Source: an uncultured Methylomonas sp.
GTDB lineage: Bacteria; Pseudomonadota; Gammaproteobacteria; Methylococcales; Methylomonadaceae
DNA length: 51,883 nucleotides
Reading direction: 5' to 3'
Assembly (NCBI GenBank): GCA_936941155.1
Contig: CAKZJE010000122.1
Coordinates: 1 to 51,883, forward strand
Part shown: positions 43,144-50,555 of the stretch, piece after piece
Layout of the letters: each line of letters begins with the position of its first letter
Position numbering within the stretch: position 1 is the stretch's first letter
Notes under the pieces: model-generated
Databases searched by the model: none
Told to the model about the DNA's origin: nothing
Seen by the model: only the letters and a program-made list of their open reading frames with translations
Position numbers and translations under genes: made by a program

Positions 43144-43917
43144 ATGCGCATCATTACTTTAAATGCTAACGGCATTCGCTCAGCTCAAACTAAAGGTGTT
43201 TTTGACTGGTTAGAGCAACAAAATGCTGATGTTGTTTGTATTCAGGAAACCAAAGCTCAAGCCGAGCAATTAACCGCAGCTGTGTTTCATCCGCAGGGTT
43301 ATCATTGTTTTTATCACGATGCGCAAAAAAAGGGTTATAGCGGCGTAGCGTTGTATTGCAAAAAACAACCGGATCAAGTGATTAGTGGAATTGGCTGGGA
43401 AGATGTTGATTTTGAAGGGCGTTTTATTGAGGCGCAATTTGGAAAACTAAGCGTAATTTCGCTGTATTTAATGTCCGGTTCGTCTGGAGATGAGAGACAA
43501 GCTGTGAAATTTAATTTTCTGGAACGTTTTTTACCGTATTTGCAAGAATTAGCAAAAAATGGACGCGATTATGTGATTGCCGGTGATTGGAATATTGCGC
43601 ATAAAGAAATTGATTTGAAAAACTGGAAAGGTAACACAAAAAACTCCGGTTTTTTGCCTGAAGAACGGGCGTGGATGGATGATTTATTTGCGACAAACGA
43701 ATGGTTTGATGCGTTTCGACTCATTAATCAACAAGCAGAACACTATACTTGGTGGTCAAATCGAGGGCAGGCGCGGGCTAAAAATGTTGGTTGGCGGATT
43801 GATTATCAAATTATCAGCGCGGGATTGATGGATAAAGTGCAAGCGGCGAGTATTTACACCGAACAACGTTTTTCTGACCACGCGCCGTTAATCATGGATT
43901 ACGATTATTCGTTTTAA
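43144..43917 (+). CDS. xthA: Exodeoxyribonuclease III
   Basis: An Mg-dependent AP endonuclease and 3'-5' exonuclease of base excision repair. It starts MRIITLNANGIRSA, has the metal glutamate in VVCIQETKAQ, the YSGVALYCKK block, AGDWNIAHKEIDLKN (D-x-N), DAFRLIN, YTWWSNRG and the catalytic SDHAPLIMDY at the C-terminus. The 257-residue length is right. A hairpin-like sequence follows the stop. Confidence 0.97.
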   Translation: MRIITLNANGIRSAQTKGVFDWLEQQNADVVCIQETKAQAEQLTAAVFHPQGYHCFYHDAQKKGYSGVALYCKKQPDQVISGIGWEDVDFEGRFIEAQFGKLSVISLYLMSGSSGDERQAVKFNFLERFLPYLQELAKNGRDYVIAGDWNIAHKEIDLKNWKGNTKNSGFLPEERAWMDDLFATNEWFDAFRLINQQAEHYTWWSNRGQARAKNVGWRIDYQIISAGLMDKVQAASIYTEQRFSDHAPLIMDYDYSF

Positions 43918-43921
43918 AATT

Positions 43922-43957
43922 AAAAATCGCCTTTGGTTTTGCCACTGGTGGTTTTTA
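43922..43957 (+). terminator. Weak hairpin after xthA, similar to the one after the Rpn gene
   Basis: The sequence reads AAAAATCGCCTTTGGTTTTG then CCACTGGTGG and five T. The stem is shorter than in the related sequence at 44853-44891, so terminator strength is doubtful, but the two clearly share ancestry. Confidence 0.4.
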
Positions 43958-43991
43958 AGGGCTGACTGAATTGATAACAGGATGATATTGT

Positions 43992-44825
43992 ATGAAAACC
44001 GATAGCTTATTTTACCGCTTGTTTCAACGTTGTCCGCAGTTAGCCACTGAATTATTAGAGCTAGAATTTAGCGGTGACAGTTATTGTTTTGTGTCCGAAG
44101 AAATCAAACAAACTGCGTTTCGTTTGGATGGTATTTTTAAACCGTTAAGCGATAATCCAAATCAACCGTTGATTTTTGCTGAAGTTCAATATCAGCCGGA
44201 TGATGAATTTTACGGACGCTTTTTGAGTGAAGTTTTGCTGTATTTATATCGACAAAAACCGAATCGCACATGGTTGGCATTGGTGATTTATCCCTCGCGC
44301 AAAGTAGAGAAGCTTGGTGGCGTTGAATTGAATCCGTTTATGACATTGCCACAACTGCGCCGAATTTATCTGGAAGATTATCGCGATTGCCAAACACTGT
44401 CTTTAAATTTGGAGTTGATTCGCTTGATTGCCTGCGATGAACGGCAAACAGTCAATTTGGTGCAGGATTTGGTGGCGCGAAATGAAAAAATAGACACGGA
44501 TACGCTGGATTTTATTGAAACTATTTTGGTGTACAAACTGCCCCGCTTGAGTCGGGAGGAGATTAGAAAAATGTTAAATGTGCAAAATGTTGAATTGAAA
44601 CAGACCGTTTTTTATCAAGAAGTTTGGGAGGAAGGCAAGCAAGAAGGATTGCAGAAAGGTGAACAAATTTTGTTGCAACGAATGCTAACGCGGCGTTTTG
44701 GGCAGTTGCCGGATGAGATAAAAAACCGACTTAACCAAGCAAATGCGCAACAATTGGAACAATGGGCAGATGATTTGTTAGATGCGCCAACCTTAGAGGC
44801 GATTTTTAAGGATTCGTTGAATTAA
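43992..44825 (+). CDS. Rpn family (DUF2887) PD-(D/E)XK nuclease, putative transposase-like
   Basis: A 277-residue protein of the Rpn/DUF2887 group, PD-(D/E)XK nucleases that promote RecA-independent recombination in E. coli. The core is D46 in TAFRLDGIFKP and E64-V-Q66 in LIFAEVQYQ, followed by FYGRFLSEVLLYLYRQ. The C-terminal third is helical and ends with a DUF4351-like RMLTRRFGQLPDEIKNRL segment preceded by EGKQEGLQKGEQ repeats. Such genes are usually multicopy and mobile. It sits between two similar hairpin sequences (43922-43957 and 44853-44891). Confidence 0.88.
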   Translation: MKTDSLFYRLFQRCPQLATELLELEFSGDSYCFVSEEIKQTAFRLDGIFKPLSDNPNQPLIFAEVQYQPDDEFYGRFLSEVLLYLYRQKPNRTWLALVIYPSRKVEKLGGVELNPFMTLPQLRRIYLEDYRDCQTLSLNLELIRLIACDERQTVNLVQDLVARNEKIDTDTLDFIETILVYKLPRLSREEIRKMLNVQNVELKQTVFYQEVWEEGKQEGLQKGEQILLQRMLTRRFGQLPDEIKNRLNQANAQQLEQWADDLLDAPTLEAIFKDSLN

Positions 44826-44852
44826 GCATAATGGCAGAATACGCATTTACAT

Positions 44853-44891
44853 AAAAACCGCCTTTGGTTTTTTGCCAAAAGGCGGTTTTTT
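44853..44891 (+). terminator. Strong intrinsic terminator after the Rpn gene
   Basis: Stem AAAAACCGCCTTT / AAAGGCGGTTTTT with a GG/CC continuation and a short T-rich loop, followed by T. It is 28 bases after the stop codon and directly abuts a MITE-like element. Confidence 0.85.
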
Positions 44892-44971
44892 GTAGGGCGA
44901 TCACGTTTTTTGCCCACTATGATGTGTTTAATTTTAGGTTGTTGGTGTACAAAACAGCGTGTACACCCTAC
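44892..44971. repeat. 80-bp MITE-like element, diverged copy of the 17559 element
   Basis: Imperfect terminal inverted repeats begin GTAGGGCGATCAC and end GTGTACACCCTAC. The internal TACAAAACAGCGTGTACACCC hairpin matches the corresponding part of the copy at 17559-17647 (GGGCAAAACAGCGTGCCCACC). It lies between the Rpn gene and the convergent zinc-protein gene. Confidence 0.75.
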
Positions 44972-44991
44972 TCAAATATGAAGGAAGTTAC

Positions 44992-45522
44992 TCAATACTG
45001 AATTTTAGTTTGAAGACTCAAATACATTGCTTTATAAGCTGAAGCGGCATCTTCATAATTCTCACAGTTTACCATTTCATTAATCTTTTCAAGTTCTGTC
45101 AACATAATTTCGTAGACTTGAGAACAGTCATTCCTTTGGTTAATTGCTGCGACAATTTTAGGCGAAACAGCATAATACTCAGAAATTAACTCATTGCCAT
45201 TAGATTGTTTTGCCACATAACAATCGCGTAACTTACGCATTGAAACAAGTAAATTACAATCATCTGACAACCCTGCAAAATCAACACATGCTGTTGTTAG
45301 ATAACATCCTCCTGGCTTTTTAAATCCACACATACATGTATCATTACTATCCATGTTCATATGAGAGGATTCTGGACAAGCCCAACGACGATTATAGTTG
45401 ATAGTATCAGAAAATATGCCACTTTCAACCATGTATGTTCCACAGCTATTACACTGCCGCGCATCATCTGGATTATCGTGACCACAACGCTTGCATGTTC
45501 TATACCAATAAATTTTTGACAT
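44992..45522 (-). CDS. Zinc-ribbon protein with CFI-box-like C-terminal domain
   Basis: A 176-residue protein with a rubredoxin-like zinc ribbon (CKRCGHDNPDDARQCNSCG, residues 10-28) and two more cysteine clusters (WACPESSH, DTCMCGFKKPGGC). The second half begins CYLTTACVDFAGLSDDCNLL and continues MRKLRDCYVAK...SEYYAVSPKIV, which matches the CFI-box (CFxTTAC...LRxFRD...YYxxxPxIV) domain found at the end of many accessory bacterial proteins. Function is unknown. It is the last gene of a three-gene minus-strand operon and its start codon overlaps the upstream stop by one base. Confidence 0.78.
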   Translation of the reverse strand: MSKIYWYRTCKRCGHDNPDDARQCNSCGTYMVESGIFSDTINYNRRWACPESSHMNMDSNDTCMCGFKKPGGCYLTTACVDFAGLSDDCNLLVSMRKLRDCYVAKQSNGNELISEYYAVSPKIVAAINQRNDCSQVYEIMLTELEKINEMVNCENYEDAASAYKAMYLSLQTKIQY

Positions 45523-45743
45523 TATCGTTTCCTTTCGATATTAGGAGCCATTAAACTCATATTTGATTGTCCTTCCGACTCATTCAAATAAGGATTAAAA
45601 GCATTTGGATTAGTCGACATATTGCTACCTGTAAATTTATTTACAAGTCTGTGAGCTAAAGCCTCTGCTTTTAGCTGAGAGCGATATTCCAGCTCATTTC
45701 CAATTGCATCAGGCAAATTCATAATATCTTTAAGCGTTGTCAT
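45522..45743 (-). CDS. Small hypothetical protein of the accessory operon
   Basis: Not recognised. A 73-residue hydrophilic protein, helical at the start (TTLKDIMNLPDAIGNELEYRSQLKAEALAHRLVNKF) and then asparagine- and serine-rich. It has no signal or membrane segment. It starts 27 bases after the 45-residue gene and ends exactly on the first base of the zinc-protein gene, so it belongs to that operon. Confidence 0.6.
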   Translation of the reverse strand: MTTLKDIMNLPDAIGNELEYRSQLKAEALAHRLVNKFTGSNMSTNPNAFNPYLNESEGQSNMSLMAPNIERKR

Positions 45744-45770
45744 AATGGTTCTCTTTAACTTAAGTTGTTA

Positions 45771-45908
45771 TTATTTTTTTGGGTTAATCACTTTCTCTAC
45801 TTTTTCTTCAACACTCCATCTAACTTTGTCAGATTGTGAAGGTTGTTTTTTAGAATTGTTATCACCTTGTTTTTTGTTTATCCCATCATTTTTGCTATTA
45901 GGAAGCAT
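45771..45908 (-). CDS. 45-residue basic protein heading the accessory operon
   Basis: A short ORF with an ATG at 45906-45908 and a good ribosome-binding site (GGAG seven bases before it). The product is very hydrophilic and lysine/asparagine-rich (MLPNSKNDGINKKQGDN... VRWSVEEKVEKVINPKK). It has no known domain. Support comes from the ribosome-binding site, the upstream TATAAT and operator palindrome, and the close spacing to the 73-residue gene. It could be a small regulator or antitoxin-like protein; that is a guess. Confidence 0.55.
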   Translation of the reverse strand: MLPNSKNDGINKKQGDNNSKKQPSQSDKVRWSVEEKVEKVINPKK

Positions 45909-45925
45909 AGGTTTCTCCGAATTGA

Positions 45926-45946
45926 ATTATAGATTGACAATTGTCA
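45926..45946. promoter_or_regulatory. Operator palindrome overlapping the promoter of the three-gene operon
   Basis: The perfect 12-base palindrome TGACAATTGTCA (45935-45946) lies just upstream of ATTATA (45926-45931), which is a consensus TATAAT -10 box for the minus-strand operon. It would sit in the promoter spacer, where a bound repressor would block RNA polymerase. A TTGTCAG half-site recurs at 45992-45998, just before the regulator gene. The divergent XRE protein is the natural candidate ligand. Confidence 0.65.
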
Positions 45947-46011
45947 TTTTAAACTCCCTCAAGTTTGTTACAATAAAGCCACACAGAGAATTTGTCAGTA
46001 GGAATGAGATA

Positions 46012-46407
46012 ATGTCAGTAAACGATAAAATAAGATTGATTCGAGAAGCAAAAGGCTTAACGCAAGAACAAGTCGCTGAAAAATTAGAGATGTCACCGAA
46101 TGCTTACGGCAATATTGAACGCGGGGAGAATGACCCAAAATTATCAAAGCTACAAAAAATAGCCGAAATATTTGAAATAGAGTTATCTGAACTCGTAGAT
46201 TTAAGCGAAAAAGGAACTGTAACTATAAACTTTTCTAATCAAGAAAACAGAAAGTCACCTAAAAGTAAAATTTGTATTAGTTTGCCAAATTCTGAATTAG
46301 AAAAACAATTGCTGATTAATGAGTTAAAAGACAAAGAACTTGCCATGAAAGATAGGGAAATTGCGTATTTAAAAGAACTTAATGAGTTATTGAAAGTTAA
46401 AGCTTAA
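46012..46407 (+). CDS. XRE family regulator with coiled-coil tail
   Basis: A 131-residue protein: an N-terminal helix-turn-helix at about 5-62 (KIRLIREAKGLTQEQVAEKLEMSPNAYGNIERGENDPKLSKLQKIAEIF), then a charged C-terminal coiled coil (LEKQLLINELKDKELAMKDREIAYLKELNELL) probably used for dimerisation. The frame is open far upstream (to 45745), but the ATG at 46012 has AGGAATGAG before it and gives the normal start of the family; the upstream part overlaps the divergent promoter and small gene. It probably represses the divergent three-gene operon through the palindrome at 45935-45946. Confidence 0.88.
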   Translation: MSVNDKIRLIREAKGLTQEQVAEKLEMSPNAYGNIERGENDPKLSKLQKIAEIFEIELSELVDLSEKGTVTINFSNQENRKSPKSKICISLPNSELEKQLLINELKDKELAMKDREIAYLKELNELLKVKA

Positions 46408-46409
46408 AT

Positions 46410-47189
46410 TTACTTTTTCTCGATTAAATTCTTCTCATCATCATCTTGATAATGCGATTTAGGAATAAAAAACCGCGCAAACAACAATCCTGCTTCAAAC
46501 AACAAACAAATTGGCACAGCCAATAAAGTTTGCGATAAAGCATCCGGTGGAGTTAAAAACATTGCCACCACAAACGCGCCAACAATAATATACGGACGCG
46601 CTTCTGAAAATTGCTGCGGAGTCACCATACCTGTCCAAACCAATACAATGGTGAAAATCGGCACTTCAAACGTTACCCCAAATGCGAAAAATAAAGTCAG
46701 GGTAAAATCTAAATATTTGGCAATATCGGTCATCACTGCCACGCCGACGGGCGCGGTAGTTGTTAAAAAAGCAAATACCAACGGCAAGACAACGAAATAC
46801 GCAAATGCAACTCCGAGATAAAAAAGCGCGGTGCTGGCAATCAGCAATGGCAAAATGAGGCGTTTCTCGTGCGCATACAAACCGGGAGCAACAAATGCCC
46901 AGATTTGATACAAAATCACCGGCACGGCAATAAATCCAGCGCAAACCAGCGAGAGTTTAAACGGAGTGAAAAACGGTGAAGCTACGTCAATCGCTACCAT
47001 CGTGCTGTTGGCAGGCAAATGTTTGAGCAGCGGTACGGATAAATAGCTGTAAATTTCGTTAGCAAACGGTGCTAAACATAAGAATATCAGCAGCACAGCC
47101 AGCACAATATTTAACAGGCGGCTGCGTAATTCAATCAGGTGGGAAAGAAAAGGTTGTTCGCTGTCAGCGTGGGAATTATCGTGTTTCAT
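46410..47189 (-). CDS. tatC: Twin-arginine translocase subunit TatC
   Basis: TatC is the six-helix inner-membrane receptor for twin-arginine signal peptides. Family blocks are FLSHLIELRSRLLNIV, the periplasmic ...PFFTPFKLSLVCAGFIAVPVILYQIWAFVAPGLYAHEKR segment, and the FEVPIFTIVLVWTGMVTPQQFSEARPYIIVGAFVVAMFLTPPD block. The 259-residue length is normal. It overlaps the end of tatB by 14 bases and closes the his-tat transcript. Confidence 0.98.
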   Translation of the reverse strand: MKHDNSHADSEQPFLSHLIELRSRLLNIVLAVLLIFLCLAPFANEIYSYLSVPLLKHLPANSTMVAIDVASPFFTPFKLSLVCAGFIAVPVILYQIWAFVAPGLYAHEKRLILPLLIASTALFYLGVAFAYFVVLPLVFAFLTTTAPVGVAVMTDIAKYLDFTLTLFFAFGVTFEVPIFTIVLVWTGMVTPQQFSEARPYIIVGAFVVAMFLTPPDALSQTLLAVPICLLFEAGLLFARFFIPKSHYQDDDEKNLIEKK

Positions 47190-47538
47190 CAGCGTTTGTA
47201 TTCAAATCTGACAAGTCTTTAACACCTGTCAGGTTTTTTTCTGCGTTAGAATGCGCAAGATCGGCAAGATGCTCAATGTCGTTTTCAACCGCATGAAGCT
47301 GCATTTGTTGTTCGCGCATTTGCTGCTCAAACAAAGCTTGTTGTTCTTGCATGATTTGCTTCATTTCTTCCAGTTGTAATTCATGGTGAATTTCAGCGCG
47401 AAGGTTGGCAGAAATCGCCCGCATTTTCCCCAGCCAAAAACCCACCACTCTGGCAACTTTTGGCAATCGTTCAGGGCCGATGACCAGCAAGCTGACTAAG
47501 CCAATCATCAGCAATTCAGAAAAACCGACATCAAACAT
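47176..47538 (-). CDS. tatB: Sec-independent translocase subunit TatB
   Basis: TatB has one N-terminal membrane helix (VGFSELLMIGLVSLLVIGPERLP, with the conserved E8 and GPERLP hinge), an amphipathic helix and a charged glutamine-rich coiled tail (MKQIMQEQQALFEQQMREQQMQL). It pairs with TatC to bind substrates. The C-terminal residues 101-112 (KNLTGVKDLSDL) are encoded by a degenerate 33-bp palindromic element. It begins on the last base of the tatA stop. Confidence 0.97.
   Translation of the reverse strand: MFDVGFSELLMIGLVSLLVIGPERLPKVARVVGFWLGKMRAISANLRAEIHHELQLEEMKQIMQEQQALFEQQMREQQMQLHAVENDIEHLADLAHSNAEKNLTGVKDLSDLNTNADETR
47204..47236. repeat. 33-bp palindromic element in frame in the tatB tail
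   Basis: Arms of 15 bases match at 12 positions (more diverged than in maf and yhdP). On the coding strand it begins at a third codon position, as in the other two, and encodes KNLTGVKDLSDL. Confidence 0.7.
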
Positions 47539-47759
47539 TATTTTTCAAGCGGCGATTTAGTTTCAACACGCGCTTCGCCTTCAAGGGTTGCACCTTCGGT
47601 TTTGCTGATGTTTTGCTCGTCTTCGCCTTCTTTCATCGCATCTTTAAAACCTTTTATCGCGCCGCCTAAATCCGAACCGACGTTTTTTAGTTTTTTAGTG
47701 CCAAACACCACCATCGCAATGGCTAACACAACGAGTAAATGTGGAATACTAAAACCCAT
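47538..47759 (-). CDS. tatA: Sec-independent translocase subunit TatA
   Basis: A 73-residue TatA with membrane helix at about 3-20 ([18 protein letters not shown]), the FGTKKLKN hinge, the amphipathic helix ([16 protein letters not shown]) and an acidic tail. TatA oligomers form the translocation pore or membrane-thinning assembly. It follows hisE by 25 bases, a frequent neighbour pair in gammaproteobacteria. Confidence 0.97.
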   Translation of the reverse strand: MGFSIPHLLVVLAIAMVVFGTKKLKNVGSDLGGAIKGFKDAMKEGEDEQNISKTEGATLEGEARVETKSPLEK

Positions 47760-47784
47760 GATGGACTCCTTAAGGGAAAAGTTT

Positions 47785-48102
47785 TTATTGGTCGCGGCTG
47801 GCTTTTTCTTCTAAACCGGACAGCCCAAATCGCCGTTGTAATTCTTTTAATACGTCATCGGGATGTAGGTTTTGTTGCGCTAACATCACCATGCAGTGAA
47901 ACCACAAATCAGCGGTTTCGTAAATAATTTGTTCTTTGTCGCCGTTTTTTGCGGCAATCACGGTTTCAGTGGCTTCTTCACCAATTTTTTTTAAAATGGT
48001 GTCTAAGCCTTTATGATACAAGCTGGCAACGTAGGATTTGTCGGCAGATTGGGTTTTGCGTTGTTCGAGTACTTCAGCGAGCTGGGATAGAGTATTATTC
48101 AT
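47785..48102 (-). CDS. hisE: Phosphoribosyl-ATP pyrophosphohydrolase
   Basis: HisE performs the second step of histidine synthesis, hydrolysing phosphoribosyl-ATP to phosphoribosyl-AMP. The MazG-like all-helical fold has [33 protein letters not shown] with the metal-binding EExxE, and [14 protein letters not shown]. The 105-residue length is right. It is separate from hisI (fused in enterics) and is separated from it here by a hicBA pair. Confidence 0.97.
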   Translation of the reverse strand: MNNTLSQLAEVLEQRKTQSADKSYVASLYHKGLDTILKKIGEEATETVIAAKNGDKEQIIYETADLWFHCMVMLAQQNLHPDDVLKELQRRFGLSGLEEKASRDQ

Positions 48103-48112
48103 TTTTCAAACT

Positions 48113-48355
48113 TCAATCAGTATAAAAATGTGCATATAATTCTTCTGCACTGATAAAACGGCAGGCTTGGCGCATAATGGCTTTGCAAGTTCCAATATCT
48201 AGTTCATCGTGATTTGGAATAGTTAGAATTTGTTTTTGATTTTGCACCATACGAGTCAATTTGATATGGCTACCGCGTTGCGATGCAATCGTAAAACCGA
48301 ATTGTATAAAAATCGTCAAAATCTGTTTTGCTGTTAAGCGTTTTAATTTAGGCAC
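48113..48355 (-). CDS. hicA: HicA family toxin
   Basis: An 80-residue HicA mRNA interferase with a dsRBD-like fold: KLKRLTAKQILTIFIQFGFTIASQRGSHIKL, with catalytic H30 in the GSH motif, then QILTIPNHDELDIGTCKAIMRQA. The GTG at 48355, eight bases inside the end of hicB, is chosen because VPKLKRLTA is the family's normal start; the frame is open further into hicB. HicB precedes HicA here, the antitoxin-first order. It lies between hisI and hisE, in the same direction as the his genes. Confidence 0.9.
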   Translation of the reverse strand: MPKLKRLTAKQILTIFIQFGFTIASQRGSHIKLTRMVQNQKQILTIPNHDELDIGTCKAIMRQACRFISAEELYAHFYTD

Positions 48356-48575
48356 AAACCGATTCCATTTCGTAATTAATAATAATCGGCGGGTGCGGAG
48401 CAAATCCTAAACTGGCTAAATCTTCTCCCTCTAAATGCAAACTGATAGCGTCGCGCAAGTTTTTAACCACCGCATCTAATGTCTGTCCTTGCGTCACAAT
48501 AGGCAGTTCAATACATTCTGCAATAAAGCCTGATTCTTCGCCTGCATAAATTTGTGCTTTGATGGTGTAATACAT
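48348..48575 (-). CDS. hicB: HicB family antitoxin
   Basis: A 75-residue partial-RNase-H-fold HicB of the short type without a DNA-binding tail: MYYTIKAQIYAGEESGFIAECIELPIVTQGQTLDAVVKNLRDAISLHL. It should bind and block HicA, encoded next with an eight-base overlap. The ATG at 48575 gives the conserved start; a TTG nine codons upstream is less likely. Without its own DNA-binding domain, expression probably follows the his transcript. Confidence 0.9.
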   Translation of the reverse strand: MYYTIKAQIYAGEESGFIAECIELPIVTQGQTLDAVVKNLRDAISLHLEGEDLASLGFAPHPPIIINYEMESVCA

Positions 48576-48611
48576 AGCAATTTTAATTTTTTTGATTAAC
48601 AAATGGCAGAT

Positions 48612-48995
48612 TTAGCGGTAAATTTCAGCAGGATTTTTCAAAACTGGCTCAATCGTTTGCCATTGTCCATCAATCAATTGCCGATAAAAACAGCTTTCTC
48701 TTCCTGTATGACAGGCAATGCCGCCTTCTTGTTCGATTTTCAATAAAATCACATCTTCGTCGCAATCGAGTTGAATGCTAATGATTTTTTGCCGATGACC
48801 GGATTCTTCGCCTTTGCGCCATAATTTATTGCGTGAACGCGACCAATACACCGCATAGCCTTCTTGCGCGGTTAAAGCTAAGGATTCGCGATTCATCCAG
48901 GCGAACATTAATATTTTGCCTGTGTTGGCATCTTGCGCAATGGCGGGAACTAAGCCATCCGCTGTCCAGCGGATTTCATTAAGCCAACCGCTCAT
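48612..48995 (-). CDS. hisI: Phosphoribosyl-AMP cyclohydrolase
   Basis: HisI opens the adenine ring of phosphoribosyl-AMP, the third step of histidine synthesis, using zinc. The motifs are [44 protein letters not shown] (metal-binding aspartates) and [12 protein letters not shown] (zinc cysteines). The 127-residue length is that of the free-standing enzyme. It overlaps hisF by four bases. Confidence 0.97.
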   Translation of the reverse strand: MSGWLNEIRWTADGLVPAIAQDANTGKILMFAWMNRESLALTAQEGYAVYWSRSRNKLWRKGEESGHRQKIISIQLDCDEDVILLKIEQEGGIACHTGRESCFYRQLIDGQWQTIEPVLKNPAEIYR

Positions 48996-49765
48996 AATCG
49001 TACCTCAATTCCCCGCTCTGCCATTCGTTGCTTCGCTTGCGCAATCGTATATTCCCCAAAATGAAAAATACTCGCTGCCAACACCGCATCGGCTTTGCCT
49101 TTCAAAACCCCATCAGCTAAATGATCTAAATTCCCCACGCCACCGGAAGCAATCACTGGTACAGAAACCGCTTCACTTACCGCACGAGTCAAAGGCAAAT
49201 TAAAACCGCTTTTCGTGCCGTCTTTATCCATGCTGGTCAACAGAATTTCACCTGCACCGAATTCGACCATTTTCACAGCCCACGCAACGGCATCAATTCC
49301 TGTAGGTTTGCGTCCGCCATGCGTAAAAATTTCCCAACGATTCGGCTCGCCTTCGCTACTGACTTTTTTCGCATCAATCGCCACCACAATACATTGTGAT
49401 CCGAAACGTTCAGCGGCTTCTTTGACAAATTCTGGTCTAAACACTGCCGCGCTGTTAATGCCGACTTTATCTGCCCCGGCATTTAACATGGTGCGAATAT
49501 CGTCTAAAGTACGAATCCCGCCGCCGACCGTCAATGGAATAAACACTTCACTGGCAACTTGTTCAACCACATGTACCATCGTGTTGCGTTCATGATGTGT
49601 GGCTGTAATATCTAAAAAAGTAATTTCGTCCGCGCCTTCACGGTCATAGCGGCGGGCGATTTCAACAGGGTCTCCAGCGTCTCGAATATCAACAAACTGC
49701 ACGCCTTTTACAACGCGACCGTTATCAACATCTAAGCAAGGAATAATACGTTTGGCGAGGCTCAT
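48992..49765 (-). CDS. hisF: Imidazole glycerol phosphate synthase, cyclase subunit
   Basis: HisF, a (beta/alpha)8 barrel, closes the imidazole ring using ammonia from HisH and releases AICAR. It starts [22 protein letters not shown] with catalytic D11, has the second catalytic aspartate in VVAIDAKKV, and contains [25 protein letters not shown] and [15 protein letters not shown]. The 257-residue length is right. Both ends overlap neighbours by four bases. Confidence 0.98.
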   Translation of the reverse strand: MSLAKRIIPCLDVDNGRVVKGVQFVDIRDAGDPVEIARRYDREGADEITFLDITATHHERNTMVHVVEQVASEVFIPLTVGGGIRTLDDIRTMLNAGADKVGINSAAVFRPEFVKEAAERFGSQCIVVAIDAKKVSSEGEPNRWEIFTHGGRKPTGIDAVAWAVKMVEFGAGEILLTSMDKDGTKSGFNLPLTRAVSEAVSVPVIASGGVGNLDHLADGVLKGKADAVLAASIFHFGEYTIAQAKQRMAERGIEVRL

Positions 49766-50082
49766 ACGACTTTCCTTTTTTCACTAGGACATTCGACAGT
49801 TCCAATTCCAAAAAAATGAGCATAATTAAAATTAAGGCGCAAAGTTAATATGCTCCTTCTTGTTTCTGCTTCTGTTGTTATATAAAGCAAATCAATTAAC
49901 TCACTCAAAGGGTCTTCTTGATGTTCAGCCCATTCTTTTTTAACAAAAACATCAACAAGATAAACACCTTGATAAATTTCTTCAAAATCAAGAATAGGGG
50001 TATTTTCAAAAGAAGCATAACCTTTTTCAATACAAGCATTTTTAAACCTTTCTAACGCTTGATTTAATTGTTCTCTATCCAT
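49762..50082 (-). CDS. Unknown partner of the HEPN protein
   Basis: Not recognised. A 106-residue cytosolic protein ([20 protein letters not shown]... [19 protein letters not shown]... [20 protein letters not shown]). Its beginning lies within the last 19 bases of the HEPN gene and its stop overlaps the hisF start by four bases. The very tight coupling to the HEPN gene, and the fact that both sit inside the his operon, suggest a two-component toxin-antitoxin-like pair in which this would be the partner. It lacks a recognisable nucleotidyltransferase motif (no GSxxRG), so it is not a normal MNT antitoxin. Confidence 0.6.
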   Translation of the reverse strand: MDREQLNQALERFKNACIEKGYASFENTPILDFEEIYQGVYLVDVFVKKEWAEHQEDPLSELIDLLYITTEAETRRSILTLRLNFNYAHFFGIGTVECPSEKRKVV

Positions 50083-50555
50083 TTTAATAACCCATTCTCA
50101 TCGTTTAATAATTGAATAAATGCCTTAACTTCTGCTGCTTTTTGAGATCCTATCGGCAAATAACGTGCTTGTTCGCTCCATTGTATACGCTGATTGTTGT
50201 TATTCGTTGAAATAGACATTAAATATCCATAAGTCTTCATTAACTTAGCGTTATTATCTTTTGCAAGCTGAAATTTTTTAACTAACCCACTGTAAATGAA
50301 TAATATTTTTAAGTCATGTGTTTGAATGGATGTTTTAACCTCACCAATAATTGCTTTAGAAATATCGTCAAGCATAAAATCTTTACTAAATAAACCATCA
50401 ATATCCCAGTGCTGACAGATTTTGGCTTTCAACATTAATTCAACGCTATATCCCGCCAAATAAAACGCACCATCATATTTACCAGCATCACATAAAATTT
50501 CCGCTTCACTTAATCGTAGATAAGCGAGATTTTTTATTTCTTGCGAGCTATTCAT
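50064..50555 (-). CDS. HEPN domain protein
   Basis: A 163-residue protein whose N-terminal half fits the PF05168 HEPN domain: [36 protein letters not shown], followed by a histidine in QTHDLKIL where this family has HxL. HEPN proteins are often RNases of toxin-antitoxin or defence systems, but the classic Rx4-6H motif is not obvious here, so activity is uncertain. Its ATG overlaps the hisA stop (ATGA) and its end overlaps the unknown 106-residue gene. It is clearly an insertion into the hisA-hisF junction. Confidence 0.78.
   Translation of the reverse strand: MNSSQEIKNLAYLRLSEAEILCDAGKYDGAFYLAGYSVELMLKAKICQHWDIDGLFSKDFMLDDISKAIIGEVKTSIQTHDLKILFIYSGLVKKFQLAKDNNAKLMKTYGYLMSISTNNNNQRIQWSEQARYLPIGSQKAAEVKAFIQLLNDENGLLKWIENN

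Noticed and set aside
45745-46011. Long upstream extension of the XRE regulator frame
   Set aside because: The extension overlaps a promoter, operator and small gene on the other strand, and the normal family start with a good ribosome site is at 46012.
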